Positions 15,453-24,752 of a DNA stretch of 64,000 nt are shown piece after piece. The stretch lies in assembly GCF_042678185.1 (NCBI RefSeq), contig NZ_JBHUDQ010000017.1; one strand, written 5' to 3'. Both the position numbers and the translations under genes were made by a program. Under the pieces are notes generated by a model that did not search any database, was not told the DNA's origin, and saw only the letters and a program-made list of their open reading frames with translations. Source of the DNA: Ramlibacter ginsenosidimutans. GTDB taxonomy: Bacteria; Pseudomonadota; Gammaproteobacteria; Burkholderiales; Burkholderiaceae_C. Numbering within the stretch: position 1 is the stretch's first letter; each line of letters starts with the position of its first letter.

Positions 15453-17533
15453 ACAACTCCGCCATCCGCCTCGCCGCCGACATCGGAGGCACCTTCACCG
15501 ACGTGGTGCTCGAGACGCCGCGACGCCGCCACAGCTGCAAGGTACTGACCACGCCGCGCGAACCGGAGCTCGCGGTGATGCAGGGCATCGAGCGCCTGCT
15601 CGCCGAATCGGGCGTCGCGCCGGCGGAGATCTCGCTGTTCATCCACGGCACCACGCTCGCCACCAACGCGCTGATCGAGCGCAAGGGTGCGCGCACCGTC
15701 CTGCTCACGACCGAGGGTTTCCGCGACGTGCTGGCCATGGGCTACGAAAAGCGCTTCGACGCGTACGACCTCGACATCGAAGGCGCACCGGAACTCGTGC
15801 CGCGGCCCTGGCGCTTCACCGTGCGCGAGCGCATCGCTGCCGATGGCTCGGTGCTGCTGCCGCTCGACGAGGACGGCGTGCGGCGCGCCGGCGCGGCGAT
15901 GCGCGCCGCGGGCGTGCAGGCCGTGGCGATCGGCTTCATGCATGCCTGGGCCCACCCCGAGCACGAGCGCCGCGCACGCGAACTCCTGCAGCCCCTGCTG
16001 GGAGACGCCGTCACCATCTGCCTGTCCAGCGAGGTGTGCCCGGAGATCCGCGAGTACGAGCGCTTCTCCACCACCGTGGCCAACGCCTACGTTCGTCCCT
16101 TGATGGGAAGCTATCTGCTGCGGCTGCAGGAACGCACCCGGGCAGCCGGCCTCGCCTGCCCCTTGCTGCTGATGATGTCGGGCGGCGGCCTCACCACGCT
16201 GGAACAGGCCGCCCGCTTCCCGATCCGCCTCGTGGAATCCGGGCCGGCCGGCGGCGCCCTGCTGGCGGCGCACCTCGCTCGCGCCTGCGGCTTCGACAAG
16301 GTGCTCGCCTTCGACATGGGCGGCACGACGGCGAAGATCTGCCTCATCAACGACGGCGAGCCGGAACGCTCGCGCCGTTTCGAAGTGGGCCGCGCGTGGA
16401 AGAACCTCAAGGGCAGCGGCCTGCCGATGCGCATCCCCGTGATCGAGCTGGTGGAGATCGGCGCCGGCGGCGGCTCGCTCGGCCGCGTCGACGCGCTGCG
16501 GCGGATCACGGTCGGTCCGGACTCGTGCGGCTCCGAGCCCGGTCCGGCCTGCTACGCACGCGGCGGCACGCAACCGGCGGTGACGGATGCAAACCTGGTG
16601 CTGGGCCGCATCGACCCGTCGCGCTTCGCCGCCGGCCGCATGCCGCTCGACGCGGCCAGGGCCCAGGCCGCGCTGCAGTCCGGCATCGGTGACGAACTCG
16701 GCATGGACGCGTTCTGGTCCGCCGTCGGCATGAGCGAGGTCGTGGAGGAGAACATGGCGAACGCCGCCCGCGTGCACGCCATCGAACGCGGCCAGGACCT
16801 GCAGGGCTTCACGATGATCGCCTTCGGCGGCGCCGCACCGCTGCATGCGGGCCGGCTCGCGCAGAAGCTGGGCATCCGCAGCGTACTGGTGCCCGCGGGC
16901 GCGGGCGTGGGGTCGGCGATCGGCTTCCTGCGTGCGCCGGTGTCGTTCGAGGTGGTACGCAGCGAGCTGGTGCTGCTGGACCGCGCCGATGCGGGCGCCG
17001 TCGAGGCGAAGCTGCGCGCGATGGAAGCCGAAGCCCTCGCTGTGGTCGCTTCCGCGCACGGGGACGCGCCGGTGGAAGTGACGCGCCTGGCCGAACTGCG
17101 CTACGAAGGCCAGGGCCACGAACTGCGCGTGCGGCTGGCTTCGGAAGGCGCGCTCACGCGCGCCGCGCTGGACGCACTGGGCGAGCGCTTCGAGCAGGCT
17201 TACGAGCAGGTCTACGGCCTGCGCGTGCCGGGTTCGGCGGTGGAAGTCGTGACGTGGTCCGTGACCGCATCGACGCCTGCGGCCGCCGTGGAAGCGGCGA
17301 CTGTCGCCGCGTCGCGGCAGCCGCGCGTGCCCGAGTCCACCCGTCCCGCCTGGGAACCGGCGGCCGGCGAGCTCCGCCCATTCGGACAGCACTGGCGCTT
17401 CGACATCCTGGGGACGGAGCGGATCGCCGGACCTGCCCTCGTCGCCGAACACGAAACCACCGTGGTGGTGCCCGCCGGCTGGCAGGCGCAACTGGACAGC
17501 CACGGACACCTGCGGATGGAGATCGCGTCGTGA
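15449..17533 (+). CDS. Hydantoinase/oxoprolinase subunit A (HyuA-like)
   Basis: Predicted 694 residues, the normal size for the A subunit of ATP-dependent hydantoinase/oxoprolinase/acetone-carboxylase-like enzymes. It has the N-terminal actin-like ATPase segment A-D-I-G-G-T-F-T-D-V-V, the H-G-T-T-L-A-T-N-A-L-I-E-R segment near residue 66, the second phosphate-binding motif F-D-M-G-G-T-T-A-K near 287 and the C-terminal family domain. The ATG overlaps the previous stop; its own stop overlaps the GTG of hyuB. It would open a cyclic amide using ATP together with subunit B. The natural ring substrate cannot be read from sequence. Confidence 0.85.
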   Translation: MNNSAIRLAADIGGTFTDVVLETPRRRHSCKVLTTPREPELAVMQGIERLLAESGVAPAEISLFIHGTTLATNALIERKGARTVLLTTEGFRDVLAMGYEKRFDAYDLDIEGAPELVPRPWRFTVRERIAADGSVLLPLDEDGVRRAGAAMRAAGVQAVAIGFMHAWAHPEHERRARELLQPLLGDAVTICLSSEVCPEIREYERFSTTVANAYVRPLMGSYLLRLQERTRAAGLACPLLLMMSGGGLTTLEQAARFPIRLVESGPAGGALLAAHLARACGFDKVLAFDMGGTTAKICLINDGEPERSRRFEVGRAWKNLKGSGLPMRIPVIELVEIGAGGGSLGRVDALRRITVGPDSCGSEPGPACYARGGTQPAVTDANLVLGRIDPSRFAAGRMPLDAARAQAALQSGIGDELGMDAFWSAVGMSEVVEENMANAARVHAIERGQDLQGFTMIAFGGAAPLHAGRLAQKLGIRSVLVPAGAGVGSAIGFLRAPVSFEVVRSELVLLDRADAGAVEAKLRAMEAEALAVVASAHGDAPVEVTRLAELRYEGQGHELRVRLASEGALTRAALDALGERFEQAYEQVYGLRVPGSAVEVVTWSVTASTPAAAVEAATVAASRQPRVPESTRPAWEPAAGELRPFGQHWRFDILGTERIAGPALVAEHETTVVVPAGWQAQLDSHGHLRMEIAS

Positions 17534-19170
17534 CACAGGGCCCCGACATGCTGAAGGCGATCCGCACGCAGGTGATGTGGAACCGCCTGATCTCGGTGGT
17601 GGAGGAGCAGGCCCAGACCTTGCTGCGCACGGCCTTCGGCTCGGTCGCGCGCGAGGCCGGCGACCTGTCGGCGGGCGTGTACGACATACACGGGCGCATG
17701 CTGGCGCAGGCCGTCACCGGCACGCCCGGCCACGTGAACACGATGGCCGTGGCCGTCGGCCATTTCCTGGCGCGCTACCCGCTCGCCACGCTCGTGCCGG
17801 GCGACGTGCTGGTGACCAACGATCCCTGGCTGGGGACGGGCCACCTGTTCGACTTCGTGGTGGTTACGCCGGTGTTTCGCGAAGGCCGCCCGGTCGCGCT
17901 GTTCGCTTCCACCTGCCACACGATCGACGTCGGTGGCCGCGGCTTCACCGCGGACGCCGCGTCGGTGTACGAGGAAGGCATCTGCATCCCGCACCTGAAG
18001 CTGGCCCGCGCCGGCGTGCTGAACGAGGACGTGCTGGCGATCGTGCAGGCCAACTCGCGCAACCCGGTCGAGGCGCGCGGCGACATCCTGTCGCTGGTGA
18101 GCAGCAACGAGGTGGGCGCGCGGCGCCTGCTCGAGATGCTCGACGAATTCGCGCTGCACGACATCGACGCCCTTGCCGAACACATCCTCGCCGAATCGGC
18201 GCGGGCGGCGCGCGCCGCCATCGCCCGGCTGCCGGACGGCCAGTGGCGCGCGGAGATGCGGCTCGACGGCTACGAGGCGCCGGTGCAACTGGTCGCCACC
18301 CTGCGCAAGCACGGCGACCACCTGGTGGTCGACTACGCCGGCTCGTCCGCGGCGTCCGCGCGCGGCATCAACTCGCCCAAGTGCTACACCGACGCCTACT
18401 CGGTGTTCGGACTCAAGTGCCTGATCGCGCCGGAGGTTCCCAACAACGCCGCTTCGCTCGCACCATTCGAAGTGCTCGCCGAGCCGGGCAGCATCGTGCA
18501 TCCGCTGCGGCCCAGCCCGGTGACGGCCCGCCACGTGATCGGGCAGATGCTGCCGGACCTCATGTTCGGCTGCCTCGAACAGGCGCTGGAGGGCCGCGTG
18601 CCCGCCGAATCGGCCGGCAGCATCTGGGTGCTGGCCATGAGCCGCGATCGCGCGCAAGGCGCGCCGTTCAACGTGATGAGCGTGGGCCTCGGCGGCACCG
18701 GCGCACGCCCGACCAAGGACGGCCTGTCGACCACCGCCTTCCCGAGCGGCGTCGGCGGCATTCCGGTGGAAGTCACCGAGGCGCAATCGCCGCTGGTGGT
18801 GTGGCACAAGGAATACCTGCCCGACTCGGGCGGCCGCGGCCAGTGGCGCGGGGGCGTGGCGCAACGCATCGAGATCGGTGCGCGCGACGGCGCCGGCTTC
18901 GAGTGTTCGGCCGCCACCTTCGACCGGCGCGACAACGCCGCGCGCGGCCGCAACGGCGGCGCGCCGGGGCAGCCTGGTCGCGTCGAAGTGTTCGGCTCCG
19001 AAGGCGCCTGCAGCGTCCACGAAGGCAAGGGCACCATCCGCGTGCCGGCCGGTGGGCGCCTGCGCGTCGACCTGCCGGGCGGCGGCGGCTTCGGCTCGCC
19101 GCCCGACCGCGACCCCGAGCGGCTCGCACGCGACCTGCGTGACGGCCTCGTCTCCGATTCCCTCCCGTGA
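17530..19170 (+). CDS. Hydantoinase/oxoprolinase subunit B (HyuB-like)
   Basis: Predicted 546 residues, the standard hydantoinase B size. Recognisable parts are F-G-S-V-A-R-E-A-G-D-L-S near residue 38, the T-N-D-P-W-L-G-T-G-H-L-F-D metal-binding segment near 96 and the C-terminal glycine-rich G-G-G-G-F-G-S-P-P-D-R-D-P turn. The GTG at 17530 overlaps the HyuA stop (GTGA), so the start is GTG unless the Met six codons further in is used. It forms a complex with the preceding subunit. Confidence 0.85.
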   Translation: MTQGPDMLKAIRTQVMWNRLISVVEEQAQTLLRTAFGSVAREAGDLSAGVYDIHGRMLAQAVTGTPGHVNTMAVAVGHFLARYPLATLVPGDVLVTNDPWLGTGHLFDFVVVTPVFREGRPVALFASTCHTIDVGGRGFTADAASVYEEGICIPHLKLARAGVLNEDVLAIVQANSRNPVEARGDILSLVSSNEVGARRLLEMLDEFALHDIDALAEHILAESARAARAAIARLPDGQWRAEMRLDGYEAPVQLVATLRKHGDHLVVDYAGSSAASARGINSPKCYTDAYSVFGLKCLIAPEVPNNAASLAPFEVLAEPGSIVHPLRPSPVTARHVIGQMLPDLMFGCLEQALEGRVPAESAGSIWVLAMSRDRAQGAPFNVMSVGLGGTGARPTKDGLSTTAFPSGVGGIPVEVTEAQSPLVVWHKEYLPDSGGRGQWRGGVAQRIEIGARDGAGFECSAATFDRRDNAARGRNGGAPGQPGRVEVFGSEGACSVHEGKGTIRVPAGGRLRVDLPGGGGFGSPPDRDPERLARDLRDGLVSDSLP

Positions 19171-19192
19171 TCCGCCAACCCTGGAGTTGCCC

Positions 19193-20164
19193 ATGAACAA
19201 GACACGTCGCCTCCTTCCCGCCCTGCTGCTGTCGCTCGCGGCGCTCGCCGGCAGCGCGCACGCCGCCGACTCGCCCGGCGTGCTGCGCATCCTGGTCGGC
19301 TTCCCGCCCGGCGGCGCCACCGATGTCGTGGCACGCGTGCTCGCGGACAAGTTGCAGGTGCTGCTCAAGCAGCCGGTGATCGTGGACAACAAGGCGGGCG
19401 CCGGCGGCATGATCGCCACGCAGCAGCTCAAGGCCGCGGCCCCCGACGGCAACACGGTGATGCTCACGATCGACCACTCGCACGTGATCATCCCGCTGAC
19501 CTTCAAGTCGCCGGGCTACAACCCGCTGACGGACTTCACGCCGCTGGCGGGCGTCGCAAGCTACTACAACGTCATGGCGCTCTCCAGCACCATCGGCGTG
19601 AAGACCGCACCCGAGTTCGGTGCGTGGCTGAAGGCGCATCCGGCCCAGGCCAACTACGGCATCCCCGCGGTGGGCAGCGTGCCGCAGTTTGCCGGCATCC
19701 TGGTCGGCAAGGCGCTCGGCACGCCGATGGTCGCCGTCGCCTACAAGGGCGGCGCGCCGCTGGTGCAGGACCTCGTGGGCGGCCAGGTGCCCGCAGGCTT
19801 CCTCTCGCTGACCGAGACGATCGAGTACCACCGCGCCGGCAAGATGCAGATCCTGGCGGTCTCCGGCACCACGCGCGCCAAGGCCGCACCCGAGGTGCCC
19901 ACCTTCCAGGAGCTGGGCATCAATGGCATCGACCAGAACCCGTGGCTCGCGTTCTTCGGCCCCAAGGGCCTGAAGCCGGAATTCACGGCCCGCTTCAGCG
20001 CCGCCGTGCAGACTGCGCTGTCGGACCCGGAAGTCATCGAGAAGTTGTCCAAGCTGGGCAACGTGCCCACCTACGCACCGCCGGAGCAATTGCAGGAGTG
20101 GGTGGTCAAGGCCACCAACCACTGGGGGACGGTGATCAAGGAATCGGGGTACGAGCTGCAGTAG
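19193..20164 (+). CDS. Bug/TctC-family periplasmic solute receptor
   Basis: Predicted 323 residues with a signal peptide (basic start, long hydrophobic core, cut near A-H-A-A). Mature protein carries the Bug motif F-P-P-G-G-A-T-D and the Y-K-G-G-A-P-L-V-Q-D-L ligand-loop segment, ending in the usual W-G-T-V-I-K-E-S-G motif. GGAG precedes the ATG. It follows hyuB by 22 bases and should bring in the substrate of the kynureninase/hydantoinase module. No TctA/TctB membrane partner is present, so it must share one encoded elsewhere. Confidence 0.85.
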   Translation: MNKTRRLLPALLLSLAALAGSAHAADSPGVLRILVGFPPGGATDVVARVLADKLQVLLKQPVIVDNKAGAGGMIATQQLKAAAPDGNTVMLTIDHSHVIIPLTFKSPGYNPLTDFTPLAGVASYYNVMALSSTIGVKTAPEFGAWLKAHPAQANYGIPAVGSVPQFAGILVGKALGTPMVAVAYKGGAPLVQDLVGGQVPAGFLSLTETIEYHRAGKMQILAVSGTTRAKAAPEVPTFQELGINGIDQNPWLAFFGPKGLKPEFTARFSAAVQTALSDPEVIEKLSKLGNVPTYAPPEQLQEWVVKATNHWGTVIKESGYELQ

Positions 20165-20495
20165 GAGGGCGCCTCACGCCAGCCGGAGCAGTGCTGCGCC
20201 CCGGCAGGCCTGGTGACTGCCCGGTTTCAATCCGGACGGATCTGCGCGCGCTGCACCACGCCGCGCCACTTCGCCAGCTTGCCGTACGCGGTGCGCGCCC
20301 GCGCCGGCAGCGCACCACCGCGAGAGGGTGCTCCGCTGGGACGGGGCGTTTCAGAGGATGTGTCCCCGGGCTGCTCCGTGTCGGCTCACGGTCTCGGCCC
20401 GAGGTGGTCGATAGCTCTTGCCCTGTGCGAATTGCGGCGCAACACGTGCCTTGGCACTGTGATGGGCCCGGCATTGGCTCCGGGTCCGACGGACG
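20165..20495. other. Gene-poor gap holding a receptor-gene remnant
   Basis: 331 bases between the Bug receptor gene and a convergent hypothetical gene. The only recognisable content is a minus-strand fragment of a Bug receptor C-terminus (20227-20312). No promoter, terminator or RNA is evident in the rest. Confidence 0.5.
20227..20312 (-). pseudogene. Remnant of a Bug/TctC receptor C-terminus
   Basis: On the minus strand a short frame ends with the sequence Y-G-K-L-A-K-W-R-G-V-V-Q-R-A-Q-I-R-P-D and a stop at 20227-20229. This is the characteristic last helix of Bug receptors (compare A-K-W-G-x-V-V-K-x-A-x-I-x-x-D in the intact copies in this window). Upstream of about 20312 the similarity is lost and there is no room for a whole gene. 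It implies that an oppositely oriented receptor gene once stood here and was deleted. Confidence 0.5.
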
Positions 20496-20870
20496 TCAAT
20501 CGCTGGAGGGCTTGCGCTCGGCGAGAGCCTTCATGTGCTCCAGCACGCTCTCGGCCCCCTCGCCAGAATGGCGCCCCGCCCTGCGGGCGTCCTCCTGCTC
20601 GTGTGCTGCCTTCTCGGCTTCAGCGACCTTCAACAGGTCGGAGACGACTTCCAGCTCCTTCACGGCATCGTGCAGCTGGCCTTCCACCTGCAGGTTCTGC
20701 ACGAGAGCCGCTTCCACGGTTTCCTTGGTGACGATGCTGCCGACCACGGTGTCCGCCAGTGCATCGTTCGCCTCATGGAGGCTCGCCTCGGCTTGCCGGA
20801 CGTCGTCCCGCAGGACCACCGTCTTTTCGTGGGCAACGGAGACGGCTTTGCGAGGGCGGGCGGGGATCAT
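20496..20870 (-). CDS. Hypothetical alpha-helical protein
   Basis: Predicted 124 residues from the ATG at 20870, or 137 from an in-frame GTG at 20909 that has an AAAGG ribosome-like site. The protein is almost entirely alanine/glutamate-rich helix with heptad-like spacing, probably a coiled coil, and ends in a basic tail. No signal peptide and no recognised family. It is on the same strand as the LysR gene, which starts well upstream. Confidence 0.45.
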   Translation of the reverse strand: MIPARPRKAVSVAHEKTVVLRDDVRQAEASLHEANDALADTVVGSIVTKETVEAALVQNLQVEGQLHDAVKELEVVSDLLKVAEAEKAAHEQEDARRAGRHSGEGAESVLEHMKALAERKPSSD

Positions 20871-21042
20871 GGAGAACGGAACCTTACCAGAATGGCGCAG
20901 TGCAGCCACTGCCTTTCTTCAGCGGGAAGCCCGCCTCGCCAAGGTGTCTGTGAAAGCGGCAGCAGCCCACGCGTTCCCTGGTTCCCTCGCTTCCCCGACT
21001 GCACGCGAGCCACCCTGCCTTGGCGAACGACTCGCTTGCTTG

Positions 21043-21927
21043 TCAGTCCCGCAGCACCTCTTGCGCCAGCGCCCGCAAGATCGCAAGCGACGGCGGCTCG
21101 ACGCGGCCGGCGAGTGTCACCAGCCCGAAGCGGGCCTTGACCGTCATGACCGGCCGCACCGGCAGCTCCACCAGATCGGGAGCTGCGGCGCGGATGGCGA
21201 GCAACACGGCGTCGCTGGATCGAACGACGTCCACGAGGCTGGCGATCTCCTCGCAGCGCAGCGTCACGCACCCTGCGGGATGGGCATCCGGCCCGTATCG
21301 CTCCACCAGGCCGCGCGCGACCTCGTCGCTCAAGGGCGTGGACGCGATGGGGAACTGACGCACGGCAGCGAATCGCAGGGGACCGGCATGCCGTGACAGG
21401 GGATGCCCCTTGCGGCACATGAAGACACCGCGCATCTCGGACAGCGTCTCGACGCGCAAATCCGACGCTGGCGACACCGACCGCGCGTCGATGACGAGCG
21501 CGTCCAGCTGCCGCTCGCGCAGCGCCTGCACGAGGTGCTCGGTGCCGGCGCGGCTGACGGTCACCTGCATGGCCGGATGCTTCTTCGCCATCTCCGCCAG
21601 CAAAGGCGTCATCAGCATCGCGCCCGGACCGGAGCCCATGCCCACGCGCAGGCTGCCGGCGTGGCCTTCGCGCATCCGCTGCCCGCTCGCGGCCAGCTCG
21701 TCGGCCTCGAACACGATCTGGCGGGCACGCTGCAGCACCTCGCGCCCGAACGGTGTGATCTCGGTGCGCCGTCCGATGCGGTCGAACAGCGGCTGCCCCA
21801 TCTCTTCCTCCAGCGCGCGGATGCTGCGGCTCAACGCGGGCTGCGTGAGGAACAGGCCCTCCGCGGAGCGGCTGAACGAGCCGCTCTCGGCCAGCGCGAT
21901 CAGGTGACGCAGCTGCACCAGCGTCAT
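21043..21927 (-). CDS. LysR-family transcriptional regulator
   Basis: Predicted 294 residues. The HTH (G-S-F-S-R-S-A-E-G-L-F-L-T-Q-P-A-L-S-R-S, residues about 16-35) is followed by the usual linker and effector domain. The gene is divergent from a Bug receptor/M20 peptidase pair, with 128 bases between that contain a perfect 7-8-7 inverted repeat suited to LysR binding. It probably controls that pair. The effector is unknown. Confidence 0.87.
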   Translation of the reverse strand: MTLVQLRHLIALAESGSFSRSAEGLFLTQPALSRSIRALEEEMGQPLFDRIGRRTEITPFGREVLQRARQIVFEADELAASGQRMREGHAGSLRVGMGSGPGAMLMTPLLAEMAKKHPAMQVTVSRAGTEHLVQALRERQLDALVIDARSVSPASDLRVETLSEMRGVFMCRKGHPLSRHAGPLRFAAVRQFPIASTPLSDEVARGLVERYGPDAHPAGCVTLRCEEIASLVDVVRSSDAVLLAIRAAAPDLVELPVRPVMTVKARFGLVTLAGRVEPPSLAILRALAQEVLRD

Positions 21928-21977
21928 GGGACCGAGACCGCGGCTGTATTCATCGAACTCATGCTAACAGGTACAAC

Positions 21978-22013
21978 AATGCATTGGACGTCATGCATTC
22001 CGTTTCCTAGCAT
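21978..22013 (+). promoter_or_regulatory. LysR-type operator and promoter
   Basis: Perfect inverted repeat AATGCAT (21978-21984) / ATGCATT (21993-21999), 8 bases apart, overlapping a candidate promoter TTGGAC (21984-21989) - 18 bp - TAGCAT (22008-22013) that reads toward the receptor gene at 22056. Confidence 0.55.
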
Positions 22014-22055
22014 TCGCCTACATCACACGGCGCCAGGCGCTACAGGAGACAAGAC

Positions 22056-23036
22056 ATGAACCCGATCACACGACGCGCGCTGGTCCTGCTGGCCGGATCG
22101 CTGCTGGCGGTGGGCGCCGGCGCCGACACGTACCCGGCCAAGCCGGTCAATCTCATGGTGCCCTACCCGGCCGGCGGCCCGTCGGACGCGATCGCCCGCA
22201 TCTTCAGCGGGCCCTTCGCCAGGGAACTCGGGCAGCCCGTCATCGTGGAGAACCTGGGCGGAGCCAGCGGAGCCATTGCCGCGCAGAAGGTGCTGGCGGC
22301 CCCGGCGGACGGCTACTACGTCTTCCAGGGCTCGCCCAACGAAGTCATCCTTGCGCCGCTGGCGAACGCCGCCATCAAGCTGAAGGCCGAAGACTTCCGC
22401 CTGGTCGCGCCCATTGCCGATGCCACGATGGTGGTCCTCACGCGCAAGGACCTGCCCGTCAACAACGTCGACGAGCTGATCGCCCTGGCGCGCAAGTCCA
22501 GGGACAAGCCCCTCAGCTACGGCAGTGTCGGTGTCGGCTCGCTCTACCACTTCATCGTGGAGAACATGCAGCAGGTCGCGGGCATCCAGGTCACGCACGT
22601 GCCGTACAAGGGCAATGCGCCGCTGCTGGCGGATATCGGCGGCGGGCAGGTCGATTTCGCCGTGCTGGTGTACAGCGCCGCGATGGGCGACATGGCGCAG
22701 CACGGCTACCTGAAAGTGATCGGGCAACTGGGCGGGCAGCGCTCGGAGTTGCTGAAGAACGTGCCGACGGTGAGCGAAGGCAAGGAACTGAAGAACTTCC
22801 ACTACAAGACGTGGACGGGCTTCATGGTGCCGAAGAACACCCCCGAGCCGGTGGTGCAGCGACTGCACGCCGCCATTGGCAAGACGCTGGCGGATCCCTC
22901 GGTCGTCTCCCAGCTGAAGTTGCAGACGCAGGTGCCGTCCGCGCCGATGTCGCTGGCCGACGCCACGAAATACTTCGAAGCGGAAACCGCTCGCTACCGC
23001 GCGCTGGCCAAGGCGATCAACCTGCAGCCGCAGTAA
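22056..23036 (+). CDS. Bug/TctC-family periplasmic solute receptor
   Basis: Predicted 326 residues. Signal peptide (residues 1 to about 24, cut near A-G-A-D), Bug motif V-P-Y-P-A-G-G-P-S-D, and Y-K-G-N-A-P-L-L-A-D-I-G-G-G ligand-loop segment. AGGAGA precedes the ATG. It is followed after 6 bases by an M20 amidohydrolase, so the pair likely takes up and deacylates an N-acyl amino acid or a similar amide. Membrane partners are missing here. Confidence 0.85.
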   Translation: MNPITRRALVLLAGSLLAVGAGADTYPAKPVNLMVPYPAGGPSDAIARIFSGPFARELGQPVIVENLGGASGAIAAQKVLAAPADGYYVFQGSPNEVILAPLANAAIKLKAEDFRLVAPIADATMVVLTRKDLPVNNVDELIALARKSRDKPLSYGSVGVGSLYHFIVENMQQVAGIQVTHVPYKGNAPLLADIGGGQVDFAVLVYSAAMGDMAQHGYLKVIGQLGGQRSELLKNVPTVSEGKELKNFHYKTWTGFMVPKNTPEPVVQRLHAAIGKTLADPSVVSQLKLQTQVPSAPMSLADATKYFEAETARYRALAKAINLQPQ

Positions 23037-23042
23037 CGCCGC

Positions 23043-24236
23043 ATGACCTACCTGCTGGACGCGCTCGCCGAGCGTGCGGGCGAATTCATCCGCCTGCGTC
23101 GCGACATCCATCGCCATCCGGAACTCGGTTTCGAGGAACACCGCACGGCGGCGCTCGTCGCGGAGAAACTGGAGCACTGGGGCTTTGTCGTGGAGCGCGG
23201 CCTGGGCGGCACCGGCGTCGTGGGCACGCTGGTGCGTGGCGAGGGGAAACGCCGCCTCGGCATTCGCGCCGACATGGACGCGCTGCCGATCGACGAGGCG
23301 AGCGGCCGCGAGTGGACCAGCGCCCATCCGGGCGTGATGCACGCGTGCGGCCACGACGGCCACACGGCGATGCTGCTGGCGGCAGCCCGGCACCTGGCGT
23401 CCGAGGGGCGCTTCAGCGGAACGCTGAACGTGATCTTCCAGCCGGCCGAGGAAGGCGGCGGGGGCGCGCTGCGCATGATGGACGACGGGCTGTTCGAGCG
23501 GCATCCCTGCGATGCGATCTTCGCGATGCACAACATGCCCGGCATTCCGCAGGGCCACATGGTGATGCGCGAAGGCCCGATGATGGCCTCGAGCGACTAC
23601 GCGACCATCCACCTCGCCGGCGTCGGTGGCCACGGCGCGATGCCGCACAAGGCCGTCGATCCGCTGGTGGCAGCCGCGAGCATCGTGATGGCGCTGCAGA
23701 CCGTCGTGTCGCGCAATGTCGATCCGCTGCAGCCCGCCGTCGTCACGGTCGGCGCACTGCACGCGGGCAAGGCGAACAACGTCATTCCCGCGAGCGCCAC
23801 GCTCGAACTCAGCGTGCGCGCGCTCGATCGCGAGACGCGCAAGCTGCTCGAGACCCGCATCCGCGAGCTGGTGGAACTGCAGGCCAGGAGCTTCGGCGTG
23901 CAGGCGGAGATCGCGTGGCGGCCGGGCTATGCGGTGCTGGTGAACACGGCAGCCGAGACCGAATTCGCCCGCAGCGTCGCCGTGGAGCTGCTCGGCCCGG
24001 AACGCGTGACACTCCAGGGTCCGCCACTCACCGGCAGCGAAGACTTCGCGTTCATGCTGGAGCGCGTGCCCGGCAGCTACGTGTTGATCGGCAATGACGG
24101 ACCGGATGCGGGCGCCCCGTGCATGGTGCACAACCCGGGGTACGACTTCAACGACCGCAACATAGCGGCAGGCTCCGCGTACTGGGTGTTGCTGGCGGAG
24201 CGATTCCTGCGGCTGGAAGCGGCCGGCGAGGCCTGA
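23043..24236 (+). CDS. M20-family amidohydrolase (hippurate hydrolase-like)
   Basis: Predicted 397 residues, the usual size for M20D amidohydrolases (hippurate/indoleacetyl-amino-acid hydrolase group). Metal and catalytic motifs are present: R-R-D-I-H-R-H-P-E-L near residue 19, R-A-D-M-D-A-L-P near 77, H-A-C-G-H-D-G-H near 100, the catalytic Q-P-A-E-E-G near 134 and the dimer-domain H-G-A-M-P-H. It releases an amino acid or amine from an acyl chain in the cytoplasm. Operon with the receptor gene; the exact amide is unknown. Confidence 0.85.
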   Translation: MTYLLDALAERAGEFIRLRRDIHRHPELGFEEHRTAALVAEKLEHWGFVVERGLGGTGVVGTLVRGEGKRRLGIRADMDALPIDEASGREWTSAHPGVMHACGHDGHTAMLLAAARHLASEGRFSGTLNVIFQPAEEGGGGALRMMDDGLFERHPCDAIFAMHNMPGIPQGHMVMREGPMMASSDYATIHLAGVGGHGAMPHKAVDPLVAAASIVMALQTVVSRNVDPLQPAVVTVGALHAGKANNVIPASATLELSVRALDRETRKLLETRIRELVELQARSFGVQAEIAWRPGYAVLVNTAAETEFARSVAVELLGPERVTLQGPPLTGSEDFAFMLERVPGSYVLIGNDGPDAGAPCMVHNPGYDFNDRNIAAGSAYWVLLAERFLRLEAAGEA

Positions 24237-24310
24237 GCTGCGCAACGGCACGCGACCCTCAACCACCCGTCCTCCGCGCTGGTTGACAATCCCGGGCGTG
24301 AGGCCCATCC

Positions 24311-24718
24311 ATGCATGAACTCGAACTGGACGTCGCCGACGATGCCTGCACACTGCGGCTCGATGGCCGGGTGCTTGCGCGGCTCGATGGCGGTGCGGAA
24401 GCGCTGCTGTCCGGGGCCGGCGAGCGCCTGCGCGAGCTCGACATCGAGGTCGCCATCGAACGGTCGGAAGAATGGCTCATGCCGTCCAGCCGCCTGCTGC
24501 AGGGCCTGGAGCTCAAGGTCCGCGACGCCACGGGCCGCATGCGAAGCATGCTGGGTGCGTCGGCGAGCTTCACGCTCGCAGAGGTGGAGCAGGCGTTCGC
24601 CCGCGCCCACGATGCAGTGGCGCACGGCCGGCCCGTGTCTCGCGGCGGTGTCGCCGACGTGGTGCTGCTGCGCGAGCTGGCCCACCACGGCAGGCTCTCG
24701 CGCATCCTGCTCGCGTGA
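24311..24718 (+). CDS. Hypothetical protein
   Basis: Predicted 135 residues, no signal peptide and no membrane segment. It is acidic, leucine-rich and mostly helical after an initial beta-like stretch. No family recognised. Start at ATG 24311 is the first in frame; no convincing ribosome site. It precedes the TRIC-type channel gene, which seems to have its own promoter. Confidence 0.5.
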   Translation: MHELELDVADDACTLRLDGRVLARLDGGAEALLSGAGERLRELDIEVAIERSEEWLMPSSRLLQGLELKVRDATGRMRSMLGASASFTLAEVEQAFARAHDAVAHGRPVSRGGVADVVLLRELAHHGRLSRILLA

Positions 24719-24752
24719 GTGCCGGCGCGTGCGGGTGACCTGCATGCCGGCC

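Noticed and set aside
15431..17536. Minus-strand open frame of 701 codons
   Set aside because: Mirror of the HyuA gene; no motif, biased composition.
22023..24353. Minus-strand open frame of 776 codons
   Set aside because: Antisense to the receptor and M20 genes, both of which have clear motifs on the plus strand.
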